From an uncultured Eubacteriales bacterium (GTDB lineage: Bacteria; Bacillota; Clostridia; Oscillospirales; Acutalibacteraceae), in the NCBI GenBank assembly GCA_900316555.1, contig ONDL01000001.1, positions 1 to 64,000 of the forward strand: DNA of 64,000 bases. Direction: 5' to 3'. This document shows positions 1 through 8,238 of the stretch, one piece after another. The notes beneath the pieces are model-generated. The model did no database searches, was not told the DNA's origin, and worked only from the letters and a program-made list of their open reading frames with translations. A program made the position numbers and the translations under genes. Each line of letters begins with the position of its first letter. The first letter of the stretch is position 1.

Positions 1-1159
1 CGGCTGACCGTAGTCGCTGCCGCCTGCGATATCGATGCCCTGGTGCATTCTGCCCCAGCGCCACTCAAAGAGGCTGGAAACGCTGTGGGTGTGGGGGAAG
101 GGCCAGATGAACTGTCCGGAACCTTCTCCTGAGGAAGCGTTTTCCTTCTTGCCCTGCTTGCAGCCGCGGATAAGCTCCTCGGTCACAGGCTCCTTCTTGA
201 GCTTGGTGCTGACTACGTCCGCGCTCTCAAATGCGCCGTCGACGTATACAAGGCGGACGTTGATCTGTTCAGCGCCCTTTTCACCCTCGGTGACGACCTT
301 CTCGTAATCGCTGTCCTCGTCCTCGTCGTAGGTGATGTCGGTTTCGTAGTCGATGTCGATATCGTAAGACCAGTCTGTTTCGAGTCTGACGCTGAGGTGG
401 CTCTTGGCTTCCTCCATCAGCTCTGCAGCTGTCATGACATTGCTGTTGTCGAGAGCGTGTCTTTCAACCTTGACGTCGTTGACGTACTCGGTCGTAGTGG
501 TGTCGTCGTAAGCGGCGCGGTAGTCAACAAGGTACTGAGTCAAGCTCGTCGCCCTCGTCGGTGGTGCCGATAAGCTCGCCGTCTACATAGAGCGACGCGA
601 GAACGTTGTTGACGAACATATCGGGAGTGTTGAGGGAGTAGACAGCCTCGTCTGAGGTCGCTGCGGGAAGTGCAGCTGACGCCTTGGGACTCTCATTCTT
701 CACGGGCTTAGGCGCGTCAAGAGCGCTCGCGACGGTTACGCAGGAGAGCATGATAGCCGTCAGACATGCCGCGACTGCGAGGATCGCCTTTTTCTTGACT
801 GTCTTGTGCGCTTTAGGCTCAGCGGGAGCGCTGTGAGCGTAGGTCTTGCCGGCGGTCGCCTTCTTTAAGTACTTAAGGCTATCCATAGCTGAGCCGGAGG
901 TCATGGGCACGCGTCTGCTCTGGGCGTACTGTCTGTCCAGGATAGTGCTCTGTACTCTGACGGGCTTTTTCGCAGCCGTTTTCTTTTTATTTGCAGTATT
1001 TTTTGCTTTGATGTTCTTGGCGCAGAGTGTCGCGGCTCTTTTTGCGAAGCGCATGGACTTCTGTGCGGTACTAAGGTTTTTGGTTTTCTTTGTAGTTTTC
1101 TTCTTGGAAACAGCCTCGATTTCGCCGAAACCGTCCAAGCCGATGAATTTCGTTTTCAC
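1..1159 (-). pseudogene. G5 domain / M23 endopeptidase, frameshifted and cut by the window edge
   Basis: A membrane-anchored peptidoglycan endopeptidase of the G5-M23 (LytM) type. It starts at GTG 1159, 8 nt after an AGGAG. Residues 1-125 are a Lys/Ala-rich cytoplasmic region, followed by one membrane segment at about 126-146 and an external part. The reading frame from the start ends at a TGA at 524. From about base 541 the next frame continues without a stop to base 1 and encodes a G5-like domain (VVTEGEKGAEQINVRLVYVD) and then the beginning of an M23 domain with the first zinc-binding motif HQGID. One extra base near 541 would restore DEGDEL-TQYLVDYR. The rest of M23 lies beyond the window. 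Either a real frameshift mutation or a sequence error. No slippery heptamer is visible, so programmed frameshifting is unlikely. Confidence 0.8.
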
Positions 1160-1214
1160 AATAAATTCTCCTATCTAATTAACTGTTACAAAGCTGTAAC
1201 AAACCAACAACCTT

Positions 1215-1242
1215 ATTATAACAAAAAATTCATAAAATTCAA
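1215..1242 (-). promoter_or_regulatory. Sigma-A-type promoter of the G5/M23 gene
   Basis: TTGAAT at 1242-1237 and TATAAT at 1220-1215 on the minus strand, with 16 nt between them, about 55 nt before the GTG start. Confidence 0.65.
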
Positions 1243-1248
1243 TAAGAG

Positions 1249-1296
1249 AAATAAAAATCGTGATAATGTTCGGCGTTATGCCAAATATTACCACGA
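1249..1296 (-). terminator. Rho-independent terminator after the GH25 gene
   Basis: Read on the minus strand, arms 1296-1287 and 1267-1258 pair over 10 bp with one G-U, an inner GGC/GCC pair extends the stem, and a T-rich run (1257-1249) follows. It lies about 140 nt beyond the stop of the lysozyme gene. The AT-rich bases in between (1297-1433) show nothing else I recognise. Confidence 0.6.
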
Positions 1297-1433
1297 TAAT
1301 TTAGTCATGTGATACAATAATTCTCGAAACTAAATATACAAAGAGTTATTATTCTCTTTTGCGATAAACAGACTGTATATTCTGAAAAAGAAAATTCTGC
1401 TTACAAATTGCCGCAAAAAGCGTAATCAGGCGC

Positions 1434-2366
1434 TTATTTCGCGTAGTCGGCTGTGCTCTTGAAGCTGATGTTGAGGTCAACGCTGCCATCGATGCCGTCG
1501 ATGTGACCGGATTCCGAGTACTGCCACATCGAGAATTTGTAGTAGAAGTCGGGCTTGTCCGCGTACTGAACCAGCCACAGCTCGTAGTCCTTGAGGCGCG
1601 AGAGGTCGTATTTGAAGTAGAATTCCCTGCTCGCGGAGTAAATCATCGGTATGTAGCCGAATGACTTGACCTTCTCGCAGAACGCGACGGCGCATTCGGT
1701 AGCCTGGGTCGAGGTGACCTTGTCGGTGCGCGCGTTGTCGTCCTTGACGATTTCCCAGTCGTAGGCGAGAGGATAGTCGAGCTGAATGTCGCCGAGTACC
1801 TGCTTTGCGTATTCCGCTTCTTCCTCGGCTTCGGCGTTTGTGGTCGCCTGAGAGTAGAAGTAAGCGCCGACCTTGATGCCTGCCGCCTTTGCGCCCTGAA
1901 GGTTCTCGGCAGCCTTGTCGTCGGCGTAAAGACCGCCTTCATCGCCGTAGCCTCTGCCGCCGAGACGGATCATCGCGAAGTCAACGCCGCTCTCCTTGAC
2001 CTTAGCCCAGTCGATGCTGCCGCTGAACGAAGAAACGTCAATTCCCTCGTTGGACGCGGGTTGACCATTCTCGCTGTAGTACTTGAAGGTATTGTCTGCT
2101 GTAAACCCGTCGGCTTGCAGCTTGTTTACGGGAACGCCCTCGAGCTCGGTGATCCAGATATCGCCGAGGGTGTTGTCGGTTATGTGGATTTTTCCGCCTG
2201 TAGCCTTGACGGGGGAATCGGTCACGGGCTGGGTGGTTGCGGCTTCGGAAGCCGCGGAAGAATCAGCCGGAGCGCCTGAGGAGGCGGTGTTGTTTGAGCC
2301 GCAGCCGCACAGAACCGAGGCGGAAACCGTCAGAGCCGCGAGCGCGATAGTGATTATTTTCTTCAT
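1434..2366 (-). CDS. GH25 lysozyme-family lipoprotein
   Basis: A muramidase of glycoside hydrolase family 25, which cuts between MurNAc and GlcNAc in peptidoglycan. The start at ATG 2366 gives a lipoprotein signal peptide (MKKIITIALAALTV, lipobox LCGC with Cys22). A start 13 codons further upstream is open but would bury that signal. After a Ser/Ala/Thr-rich linker and about 60 unassigned residues, the GH25 barrel runs from GIDVSSFSGSIDW to the C-terminus. The first family aspartate is in GIDVS and the DWE motif (LAYDWEIV) carries the catalytic glutamate. The predicted protein is a lipid-anchored, surface wall hydrolase of 310 residues. It sits between a wall endopeptidase and an L,D-transpeptidase and has its own promoter and terminator. 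Confidence 0.9.
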   Translation of the reverse strand: MKKIITIALAALTVSASVLCGCGSNNTASSGAPADSSAASEAATTQPVTDSPVKATGGKIHITDNTLGDIWITELEGVPVNKLQADGFTADNTFKYYSENGQPASNEGIDVSSFSGSIDWAKVKESGVDFAMIRLGGRGYGDEGGLYADDKAAENLQGAKAAGIKVGAYFYSQATTNAEAEEEAEYAKQVLGDIQLDYPLAYDWEIVKDDNARTDKVTSTQATECAVAFCEKVKSFGYIPMIYSASREFYFKYDLSRLKDYELWLVQYADKPDFYYKFSMWQYSESGHIDGIDGSVDLNISFKSTADYAK

Positions 2367-2418
2367 AATTCCATTTCCTTCTGAGATTATTTTGATGTAA
2401 TACAATACTTATTTAATA

Positions 2419-2447
2419 ATGATAACATAAAGTAAAACATCTGTAAA
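2419..2447 (-). promoter_or_regulatory. Promoter of the GH25 gene
   Basis: Minus strand TTTACA (2447-2442), 17 nt, TATCAT (2424-2419), about 50 nt before the start codon. Confidence 0.55.
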
Positions 2448-2469
2448 CAAATATTTTATTAATTTGCTA

Positions 2470-2498
2470 TTGAAATAATTACCGTTTTTCAGTATAAT
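2470..2498 (+). promoter_or_regulatory. Strong sigma-A promoter of the tandem-repeat protein gene
   Basis: TTGAAA (2470-2475), 17 nt, TATAAT (2493-2498), and an AGGAGG ribosome binding site 7 nt before the GTG at 2544. It is divergent from the GH25 promoter. Confidence 0.75.
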
Positions 2499-2543
2499 AT
2501 TAGATAATGGGTTAATAACGTAAATTGAAGAGGAGGTGATTGA

Positions 2544-3032
2544 GTGAATAATCCGCAGCCTCGCGGTTACAGGAAAAAGAGCCGTGAGGAGCTTATAAGC
2601 GCTATTCAGGGATGCACATCACTCAGTCAGCTCTTCGCGCTGATTCAGCTTGAGGGTATCACCCTGCAGATGCACTCGCAGCCCGGAGCGTCCAACCTCG
2701 CGCCGCGCCGCCTGACTCCGCAGGACATTATCCGAAACAACGATACTCCGCTCGAGCGTCTTAAGGCAGAGGTGCTCAAGGCTATCGGCTACAAGCCGCC
2801 GAGATGGAAGCCCGAGGACCGTTCCCGCATTCTGGGGGCGATCGACAGCACTCAGACACTCAGCGAGCTGTTCGCGCTGATTCAGCGGGAGGGTATCTGC
2901 ATTCAGATGCACTCACAGCCCGGAGCGTCCAACCTCACCCCGAGGGTCCTCACCCAAAAGGAGATAGAGGAGAGGGACACGCCGTTTGAGCGGCTGAAGG
3001 CGGAGGTCAGAAAAGCTGTCGCAGGACAGTGA
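2544..3032 (+). CDS. Protein of two tandem copies of an unrecognised 66-67-residue unit
   Basis: A 162-residue protein I do not recognise. It begins at GTG 2544 after AGGAGG. Residues 15-81 and 94-159 are two copies of the same unit, sharing LFALIQ-EGI--QMHSQPGASN, then PR-LT, DTP and ERLKAEV-KA. There is no signal peptide or membrane segment, so it is probably cytoplasmic. Each unit reads as helix, a Gln-Met-His-Ser-Gln-Pro-Gly loop, then a charged helix. The absolute conservation of the loop suggests a binding surface. The strong promoter and ribosome binding site argue that it is a real, expressed gene. Its nearest neighbours are wall enzymes, but nothing in the sequence ties it to the wall. 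Confidence 0.8.
   Translation: MNNPQPRGYRKKSREELISAIQGCTSLSQLFALIQLEGITLQMHSQPGASNLAPRRLTPQDIIRNNDTPLERLKAEVLKAIGYKPPRWKPEDRSRILGAIDSTQTLSELFALIQREGICIQMHSQPGASNLTPRVLTQKEIEERDTPFERLKAEVRKAVAGQ
2586..3020 (+). repeat. Internal gene duplication (two about 200-bp units)
   Basis: Unit A is 2586-2786 and unit B is 2823-3020. The best conserved stretch, 2667-2699 against 2904-2936, differs at only one of 33 bases. Confidence 0.8.
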
Positions 3033-3098
3033 TTCCGACAGATTCTGCACAGAAAACATAGTAAGATAATCAAACCAACGAAAAGAGAGGAATCTGAC

Positions 3099-4568
3099 AT
3101 GAAAAAAACACGCAAGTTCTTAGCAGTCCTTCTCAGCGCGATGATTGCCGTTTCCGCGATTTCCGCGGTCAGCTTCTCAGCCGCCGAGGAAGATACGCAG
3201 GTTTCGGCTACACAGGCGGTGACGCAGGCTCCCACAGAGGCACCGACCGAGGCGCCTACGGAAGCCCCGACACAGGCACCGACCGAGGCTCCGACACAGG
3301 CACCTACCCAGGCGCCCACAACAGCGCCCGTTGTACAGGTCGGCGCGGTCAAGAACGTTGAAAAGACAAGCTTTGAGCCTGACTACATCACCCTCAAGTG
3401 GGACAAGGTACCCGGCGCGACAGGCTACAACGTCTACATCTGCAACAGAGATAACGGCACGACCTTCACAAAGGCTGCGACAGTTACCTCGAACACCGCG
3501 ACTGTCAAGAAGCTCGCCCACACCACCCAGTACTGGTTCAGGGTTGCCGCCTACATCACCAAGGACGGCAAGACCTACGAGGGCGACGCCACACTGAAGA
3601 AAACCGCTACCCAGGCAGGCACCGTAACAGGCCTTGACATGGTTCGTTCTTCAAGTGTTATCCAGTTCGACTGGAACCGCAACTCCAAGGCAACCGGCTA
3701 CAAGATTTACCGCGCATGCTCAAAGACCGACGCCGAGTACGTTCTCTACAAGACGATCACCGACAACAAGGTGACCTCGTTCAGCGACACGGACGTCGAG
3801 GACGGCAGAGCCTACTACTACAGCGTACGTCCCTACAGAATCCTCTACGGTGACGCGATATACCACGCTTATCACAAGACGATCAAGTTCATCTGCGGCA
3901 TGTGCTCGCCGAGCACCAGCTCAACCAGCTTTGTATCCCGTGCGAACCTGAGCTGGAGACACAACAGATGGGCGACAGGCTACGACATCTACTACTCCAC
4001 CGACCGCTACAAGAACTTCAAGTATCTCGACTCCACCACCGATAACTTCTTCAACACCGTACGTCTTACCCCTGGCACGAAGTACTACTTCCGCATTCAG
4101 CCCTACAAGCTCAACGGCCCGAGCAGAACAAAGGTTGTCGGCACATGGGGCGTTGAAGGCAGAACGATCACCAGCGGCGCTTACGGACAGAGCGTAGGCG
4201 GAACCTACGTCGAGATCAGCATCAAGCAGCAGTACATGTGGCTGTACATTGACCGCAAGCTCGTCTGCGAGACCGATGTTGTAACAGGTAACGACGACGG
4301 CTACTGCAACACTCCCACAGGCTATTTCAGCATCACCTCACGCGCGAGAAATACATACCTCAACGGCCCCGGATACTCGTCCTTCGTTAACTACTGGATG
4401 GGCTTCTACGGCGGCTGCGGTATCCACGACGCGAGCTGGCGTTCGTCCTACGGCGGAAACATCTACAAGGGCAACGGCTCACACGGCTGTGTAAACACTC
4501 CCTACAGCAAGGTTCAGAAGATTTACAACAACACAGGCTACGGCACACCCGTAATCGTATACGACTGA
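3099..4568 (+). CDS. Secreted L,D-transpeptidase with FN3-like repeats
   Basis: An extracellular YkuD-family L,D-transpeptidase, the class that makes 3-3 peptidoglycan cross-links or attaches proteins to the wall. The order along the 489 residues is: signal peptide (1-about 29, ending SFSAAEE); a Thr/Pro/Ala-rich linker of TEAP and TQAP repeats (about 38-75); three fibronectin-III-like domains (about 80-170, 175-265 and 268-355, each with a -W--V/N-ATGY- core); and the YkuD domain from GTYVEISIKQQYMWLYID to the end. The catalytic motif is present: GIHD, then SHGCVNTP with the nucleophile cysteine. A GAGAGG ribosome binding site precedes the ATG. It lies 66 nt after the tandem-repeat gene, so the two may share a transcript. 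It ends at a strong terminator. Confidence 0.88.
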   Translation: MKKTRKFLAVLLSAMIAVSAISAVSFSAAEEDTQVSATQAVTQAPTEAPTEAPTEAPTQAPTEAPTQAPTQAPTTAPVVQVGAVKNVEKTSFEPDYITLKWDKVPGATGYNVYICNRDNGTTFTKAATVTSNTATVKKLAHTTQYWFRVAAYITKDGKTYEGDATLKKTATQAGTVTGLDMVRSSSVIQFDWNRNSKATGYKIYRACSKTDAEYVLYKTITDNKVTSFSDTDVEDGRAYYYSVRPYRILYGDAIYHAYHKTIKFICGMCSPSTSSTSFVSRANLSWRHNRWATGYDIYYSTDRYKNFKYLDSTTDNFFNTVRLTPGTKYYFRIQPYKLNGPSRTKVVGTWGVEGRTITSGAYGQSVGGTYVEISIKQQYMWLYIDRKLVCETDVVTGNDDGYCNTPTGYFSITSRARNTYLNGPGYSSFVNYWMGFYGGCGIHDASWRSSYGGNIYKGNGSHGCVNTPYSKVQKIYNNTGYGTPVIVYD

Positions 4569-4574
4569 TAATGC

Positions 4575-4614
4575 AAAAGGCATTTCACCGGTAAAGTGAA
4601 ATGCCTTTTTTATT
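4575..4614. terminator. Bidirectional terminator
   Basis: A 14-bp perfect stem (4575-4588 with 4596-4609), a 7-nt loop and T/A runs on both sides. It serves the transpeptidase on the plus strand and the antiporter on the minus strand. Confidence 0.85.
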
Positions 4615-5886
4615 TTACTTTGAATTTCGCTTTGAAACCGAGCGGTCAATGCGCTGATAAACGGGCTTCATCGTCAGACCCTGAATAACGGTAGTGAAGA
4701 ATACTATCGCGTACGTGCCTCCGAGGATAATGAAATATATATCCTCGCTGATCATTTCCCTTGTACTCATAGCGAGGGCGACAGAAAGGCCGCCTCTCAG
4801 ACCGCCCCAAGTCAGCAGCCTGACAAAATTGAACTTGTCATATCCGTCGGGCAGCCTGCCCATAATCAGGGTCGACAGCGACAGGCTTCCCGAGCGTGCG
4901 ATCAGGTTCGCTGCTATCGCGACGAGCGCCAGCAGGATAACGTGCTCCATCTGCATGATCCGCACAAAGCTGAAGCCGAGCATGATGTACAGTACCGAAT
5001 TGAGCAGAGTGTCGAGCGTTTCCCAGAACGAGCCGAAACGCTCGGCTTTTTCTGTATCCTCCTGCGGACAGAATTTTGAGCGCAGCGCGGCGAATACGAT
5101 ACCGCATACCACCGAGGCGATGGCGCCCGAGAATCCGAAAAGCTCACACAGATAATATGAGAGCGCGACCGACAGCAGGCTGACAAATATTCCGAGGGTG
5201 TTGCTTTTTGTGAAGCGGTACAGCGGAAACAGCAAGAGCGTCGCGACTGCGCCGACAGCAACCGCTCCGAAAATCTGCGGAAGCATCACGCTGAAAAAGC
5301 CGCTTGATGAGGTTGCCGTCGCCAGCCCCGAGAAGCAGACGAACAGCGCTACACCCACGCCGTCGTTGAACAGCGATTCGCCCTCGATCAGGAAGGAGAT
5401 GTTTTTCGGCAGTCCGAATTTGTTGAGGATACTTGTCGCCGCAATTGGGTCGGTCGGCGCGACAATGCTGCCGAACATCAGGCACATGGGCAGCGAGAGG
5501 TTAAGTCCCATTAAGTACGCCGCTCCGTAGAATAGCAGTCCGTAAAAGCATGCGCCGAGAAGCGTGCAGACAAATGCGAGCACCGTCACCTGACGCGCCT
5601 GCCGTTTGAAGTCCGAGAGCTTCAGATGACAAGACCCCGCGAACAGCATGAAGCAGAGCACGCCGTCCATCAGGAACTTCTCGATATTGAAAACCTGTAT
5701 TTTTCCCAGTATTTCCGCCGCGCTTGTCCCCGAGAAAACCGTTGCCGCGAGCAGAGCGGCCGCGCCGATAACAACCGAAAACAGCATGAGCGCGATCTCA
5801 TAGGTCAGCTTTGTAACCTTTTCATTGAAAAAGCCCAGCAGGCATATCATTGCCAGCGCCAGAACAAAAATAAATAAAAAGCTCAT
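4615..5886 (-). CDS. Cation:proton antiporter, CPA1/NhaP-like family
   Basis: An integral membrane exchanger that most likely expels Na+ (or K+) in return for protons. The ATG at 5886 gives 423 residues starting MSFLFIFVLALAM and has a GGTGG site 7 nt upstream. A longer open frame to 5988 lacks one. About 11-12 hydrophobic segments span the protein. The signatures of the family are clear: APTDPIAATSIL and EGESLFNDGVGVALF, whose aspartates form the ion-binding site, plus WGGLRGGLSVALAM near the C-terminus. It ends without the long cytoplasmic tail seen in some relatives. On the minus strand a TATAAT at 5926-5921 is a likely -10 element. Na+ versus K+ preference cannot be read from the sequence. 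Confidence 0.88.
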   Translation of the reverse strand: MSFLFIFVLALAMICLLGFFNEKVTKLTYEIALMLFSVVIGAAALLAATVFSGTSAAEILGKIQVFNIEKFLMDGVLCFMLFAGSCHLKLSDFKRQARQVTVLAFVCTLLGACFYGLLFYGAAYLMGLNLSLPMCLMFGSIVAPTDPIAATSILNKFGLPKNISFLIEGESLFNDGVGVALFVCFSGLATATSSSGFFSVMLPQIFGAVAVGAVATLLLFPLYRFTKSNTLGIFVSLLSVALSYYLCELFGFSGAIASVVCGIVFAALRSKFCPQEDTEKAERFGSFWETLDTLLNSVLYIMLGFSFVRIMQMEHVILLALVAIAANLIARSGSLSLSTLIMGRLPDGYDKFNFVRLLTWGGLRGGLSVALAMSTREMISEDIYFIILGGTYAIVFFTTVIQGLTMKPVYQRIDRSVSKRNSK

Positions 5887-5960
5887 TATCAGTCCACCCT
5901 TATCATTTTTATCACCTTTCATTATATAGGAAACTGCGGAAAAAATAAAGGGCATTCGGC

Positions 5961-5995
5961 AAAAAAATAACCGCCTATGCCGTAACACAGGCGGT
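5961..5995 (-). terminator. Terminator after the deacetylase gene
   Basis: Minus strand stem ACCGCCT/AGGCGGT (5995-5989 with 5976-5970) followed by a run of seven Ts. Confidence 0.7.
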
Positions 5996-6009
5996 CAGTT
6001 TTATATCAT

Positions 6010-6777
6010 TTATTCCGACAGATGAAACTCACCCTGAACGTCGGTGTAATACTCACCCTCGGGAATCAGGTCTTTGATAAGTACGATTTCATACCCCTTG
6101 TCTTTGATGCCCTCGATAATCGACGGCAGCGCGGCAGGGGTATTTTTCGCGCCGTTGTGCATGAGCACTATCGAGCCGTCGCACACCTTGTCTAGCACGG
6201 TCTTGCACATCTGCTCGGGGCTGGGATCCTTCCAGTCGAGCGAGTCGACGTCCCACTGAACGCAGTACATTCCGAGGCTTTTGACCGTCTTTACCACGTC
6301 GTTGTTGTAGTCGCCGTAGGGCGCTCTGAAAAGCGTAGGCGCGTGACCCGTAATGGCTTCGATCTTGTCGTTGCACTTCTGAATCTCGGCGGTCTCGTCG
6401 CCGATACTAAGCTGCGGCATGTGCGGATGCGTGTCGCTGTGGTTGCCGATATCGTGGCCGCGCGAGTAGATCTCCTTTACGTCGTCGGGAAAGTTGTCGA
6501 CCCAGTCGCCTACGAGGAAAAACGTCGCCTTGACGCCCTCGTCGTCGAGAATATCGAGCAGCTGATTGGTTTCCTCGTCACCCCATGCCGCGTCGAACGA
6601 GATCGCGACCTGCTTGCTGTCGGACTGAACGCGGTAAATCGGCACCTCCTTCGGTTCGGAGGCGGTCTGAACCGCTTTTACGGTTGACGAAATCGCGACC
6701 GTTGCCGCAAGCGCGCCGATTATGAAGCAAAAACCCACCGAAGCCAGACTCCGCTTCGTCAGAATCAAACATTTCAT
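6010..6777 (-). CDS. Polysaccharide deacetylase, PdaB-like
   Basis: A NodB-fold carbohydrate deacetylase. Metal and catalytic motifs are visible: ISFDAAWGDEE (catalytic and metal Asp), HDIGNHSDTHPHM (the HxxxH metal pair), RAPYGDYN, and a C-terminal LMHNG. The DAAWG form of motif 1 is typical of the sporulation protein PdaB, which acts on spore peptidoglycan. That role is inferred by family only. An N-terminal membrane segment or uncleaved signal (about 8-28) exports the domain. The start at ATG 6777 has AAGGTG 9 nt upstream; a GTG at 6789 has no usable site. That ribosome binding site lies in the 3' arm of the upstream terminator. Confidence 0.85.
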   Translation of the reverse strand: MKCLILTKRSLASVGFCFIIGALAATVAISSTVKAVQTASEPKEVPIYRVQSDSKQVAISFDAAWGDEETNQLLDILDDEGVKATFFLVGDWVDNFPDDVKEIYSRGHDIGNHSDTHPHMPQLSIGDETAEIQKCNDKIEAITGHAPTLFRAPYGDYNNDVVKTVKSLGMYCVQWDVDSLDWKDPSPEQMCKTVLDKVCDGSIVLMHNGAKNTPAALPSIIEGIKDKGYEIVLIKDLIPEGEYYTDVQGEFHLSE

Positions 6778-6817
6778 GAAAAAACTCACCTTCCGCTAAA
6801 TTATATGGAAGGTGAGT
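6778..6817 (-). terminator. Terminator after cysS, overlapping the deacetylase ribosome binding site
   Basis: Read on the minus strand: an 11-bp perfect stem (6817-6807 with 6794-6784), a 12-nt loop, then TTTTTTC. The 3' arm is GGAAGGTGAGT, which is also the only plausible Shine-Dalgarno sequence for the gene starting at 6777. The loop contains TATAAT (6805-6800). Confidence 0.8.
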
Positions 6818-6828
6818 CCGTTATATTC

Positions 6829-8235
6829 TTACTTTTCGATTGACCAGCTCACGCCGTCCTTTGTGTCGAGCAGGACGACATGCATCTCCTTGAGCTTGTC
6901 GCGGATAGCGTCGGCGGTAGCCCAGTCCTTGGCGGCTCTCGCTTCGGCACGCTTTGCGATAAGCGCCTCGACCTCGGCGGTCAGAGAATCGTCGACGCCG
7001 TTGTCCTGAACCTCGCCGGCTGTCAGCAGGTCGAGAGAGAGAACCTTGTCGAGCTCGCCGATGACATATCTCTTTGTCGCGCCGTTAGCGTCAGCCTTGA
7101 GCACATCGTAAAGACTTGTCAGTCCGAGCGAGGTGTTGAGGTCGTTGTCGAGCGCTTCCTTAAAGGACGCGATCAGCTCCTCTGCCTTTGCTGAGTCAAC
7201 CTCGCCCTCGTCGGGAATAGCCGAGATGCGCTTTGTCAGCTTCTCATAGGCTGTCGCGGTGTTGTCAAGGCTCTCGTAGGTAAAGGTGAGTGGCTTGCGG
7301 TAGTGGCTCTGTAAGCAGAACATGCGGTAAACCACGGGATTGTAGCCCTTTTCCTCGAGGAGCGAAACGGTGAGGAAATCGCCCTTGGACTTACTCATCT
7401 TGCCGCGCGCGTCGAGCAGGTGGAGCACATGGAACCAGTAACCGCACCACTTGTGGCCGAGGAAGGACTCGGACTGTGCGATCTCGTTTGTGTGATGGGG
7501 GAAGGCGTTGTCGATACCGCCGCAGTGAATGTCGAGGTACTCGCCGTTGTGCTTGTAGCTGATGCAGGAGCACTCGATGTGCCAGCCGGGATATCCCAGA
7601 CCCCACGGAGACTCCCATTTCAGCTCCTGTGAATCGAACTTCGACTTTGTGAACCAGAGTACAAAGTCGGTCTTGTTTCTCTTGTTCTCGTCCTCCTCAA
7701 CGCTCTCGCGAACGCCGACAGCGAGGTCGTCCTCGTTCATATTGCCGAAAACGTAGTAGGTGTCGAGCTTCGAGGTGTCGAAGTAGACGTTGCCGCCCGC
7801 GATGTAGGCGTAGCCCTTCTCGAGCAGGACGGAAATCATATGGATAAACTCCTCGATACAGTTGGTTGCGGGCTCAACTACGTCGGGACGCTTGATATTG
7901 AGCTTCTCGCAGTCGGAGAAGAAAGCGTCGGTGTAGAACTTCGCGATTTCGAGGACAGTCTTGTGCTCGCGCTTTGCGCCCGCGATCATCTTGTCCTCGC
8001 CGGTGTCAGCGTCGCTCGAGAGGTGACCAACGTCGGTGATGTTCATAACGCGCTTTACGTCGTAGCCCGCGAAGCGCAGGTACTTCTCGAGCACGTCCTC
8101 CATAATGTAGGTGCGGAGGTTGCCGATGTGGGCGTAGTGGTAGACGGTGGGGCCGCAGGTGTACATATTGACCTTGTTGCCGTCGTGGGGAATGAATTCC
8201 TGCTTTGTCTGTCCGAGAGAGTTATATAAAATCAT
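6829..8235 (-). CDS. cysS: Cysteine-tRNA ligase
   Basis: Charges tRNA-Cys with cysteine. The 468-residue length is normal. The zinc cysteine and signature 1 are in TCGPTVYHYAHIGNLRTY (HIGH box written HIGN), GGIDNAFPHHTNEIAQSE follows the central zinc ligands (ECSC), and the KMSKSKG box is intact. The C-terminal part is the anticodon-binding helical domain. It begins 3 nt after the cysE stop, so the two are translated from one mRNA, joining cysteine synthesis to its use. A hairpin terminator follows directly. Confidence 0.97.
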   Translation of the reverse strand: MILYNSLGQTKQEFIPHDGNKVNMYTCGPTVYHYAHIGNLRTYIMEDVLEKYLRFAGYDVKRVMNITDVGHLSSDADTGEDKMIAGAKREHKTVLEIAKFYTDAFFSDCEKLNIKRPDVVEPATNCIEEFIHMISVLLEKGYAYIAGGNVYFDTSKLDTYYVFGNMNEDDLAVGVRESVEEDENKRNKTDFVLWFTKSKFDSQELKWESPWGLGYPGWHIECSCISYKHNGEYLDIHCGGIDNAFPHHTNEIAQSESFLGHKWCGYWFHVLHLLDARGKMSKSKGDFLTVSLLEEKGYNPVVYRMFCLQSHYRKPLTFTYESLDNTATAYEKLTKRISAIPDEGEVDSAKAEELIASFKEALDNDLNTSLGLTSLYDVLKADANGATKRYVIGELDKVLSLDLLTAGEVQDNGVDDSLTAEVEALIAKRAEARAAKDWATADAIRDKLKEMHVVLLDTKDGVSWSIEK

Positions 8236-8238
8236 TGC

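Noticed and set aside
524..560. Programmed ribosomal frameshift in the G5/M23 gene
   Set aside because: No slippery heptamer or downstream pseudoknot is visible at the junction; a simple indel explains it better.
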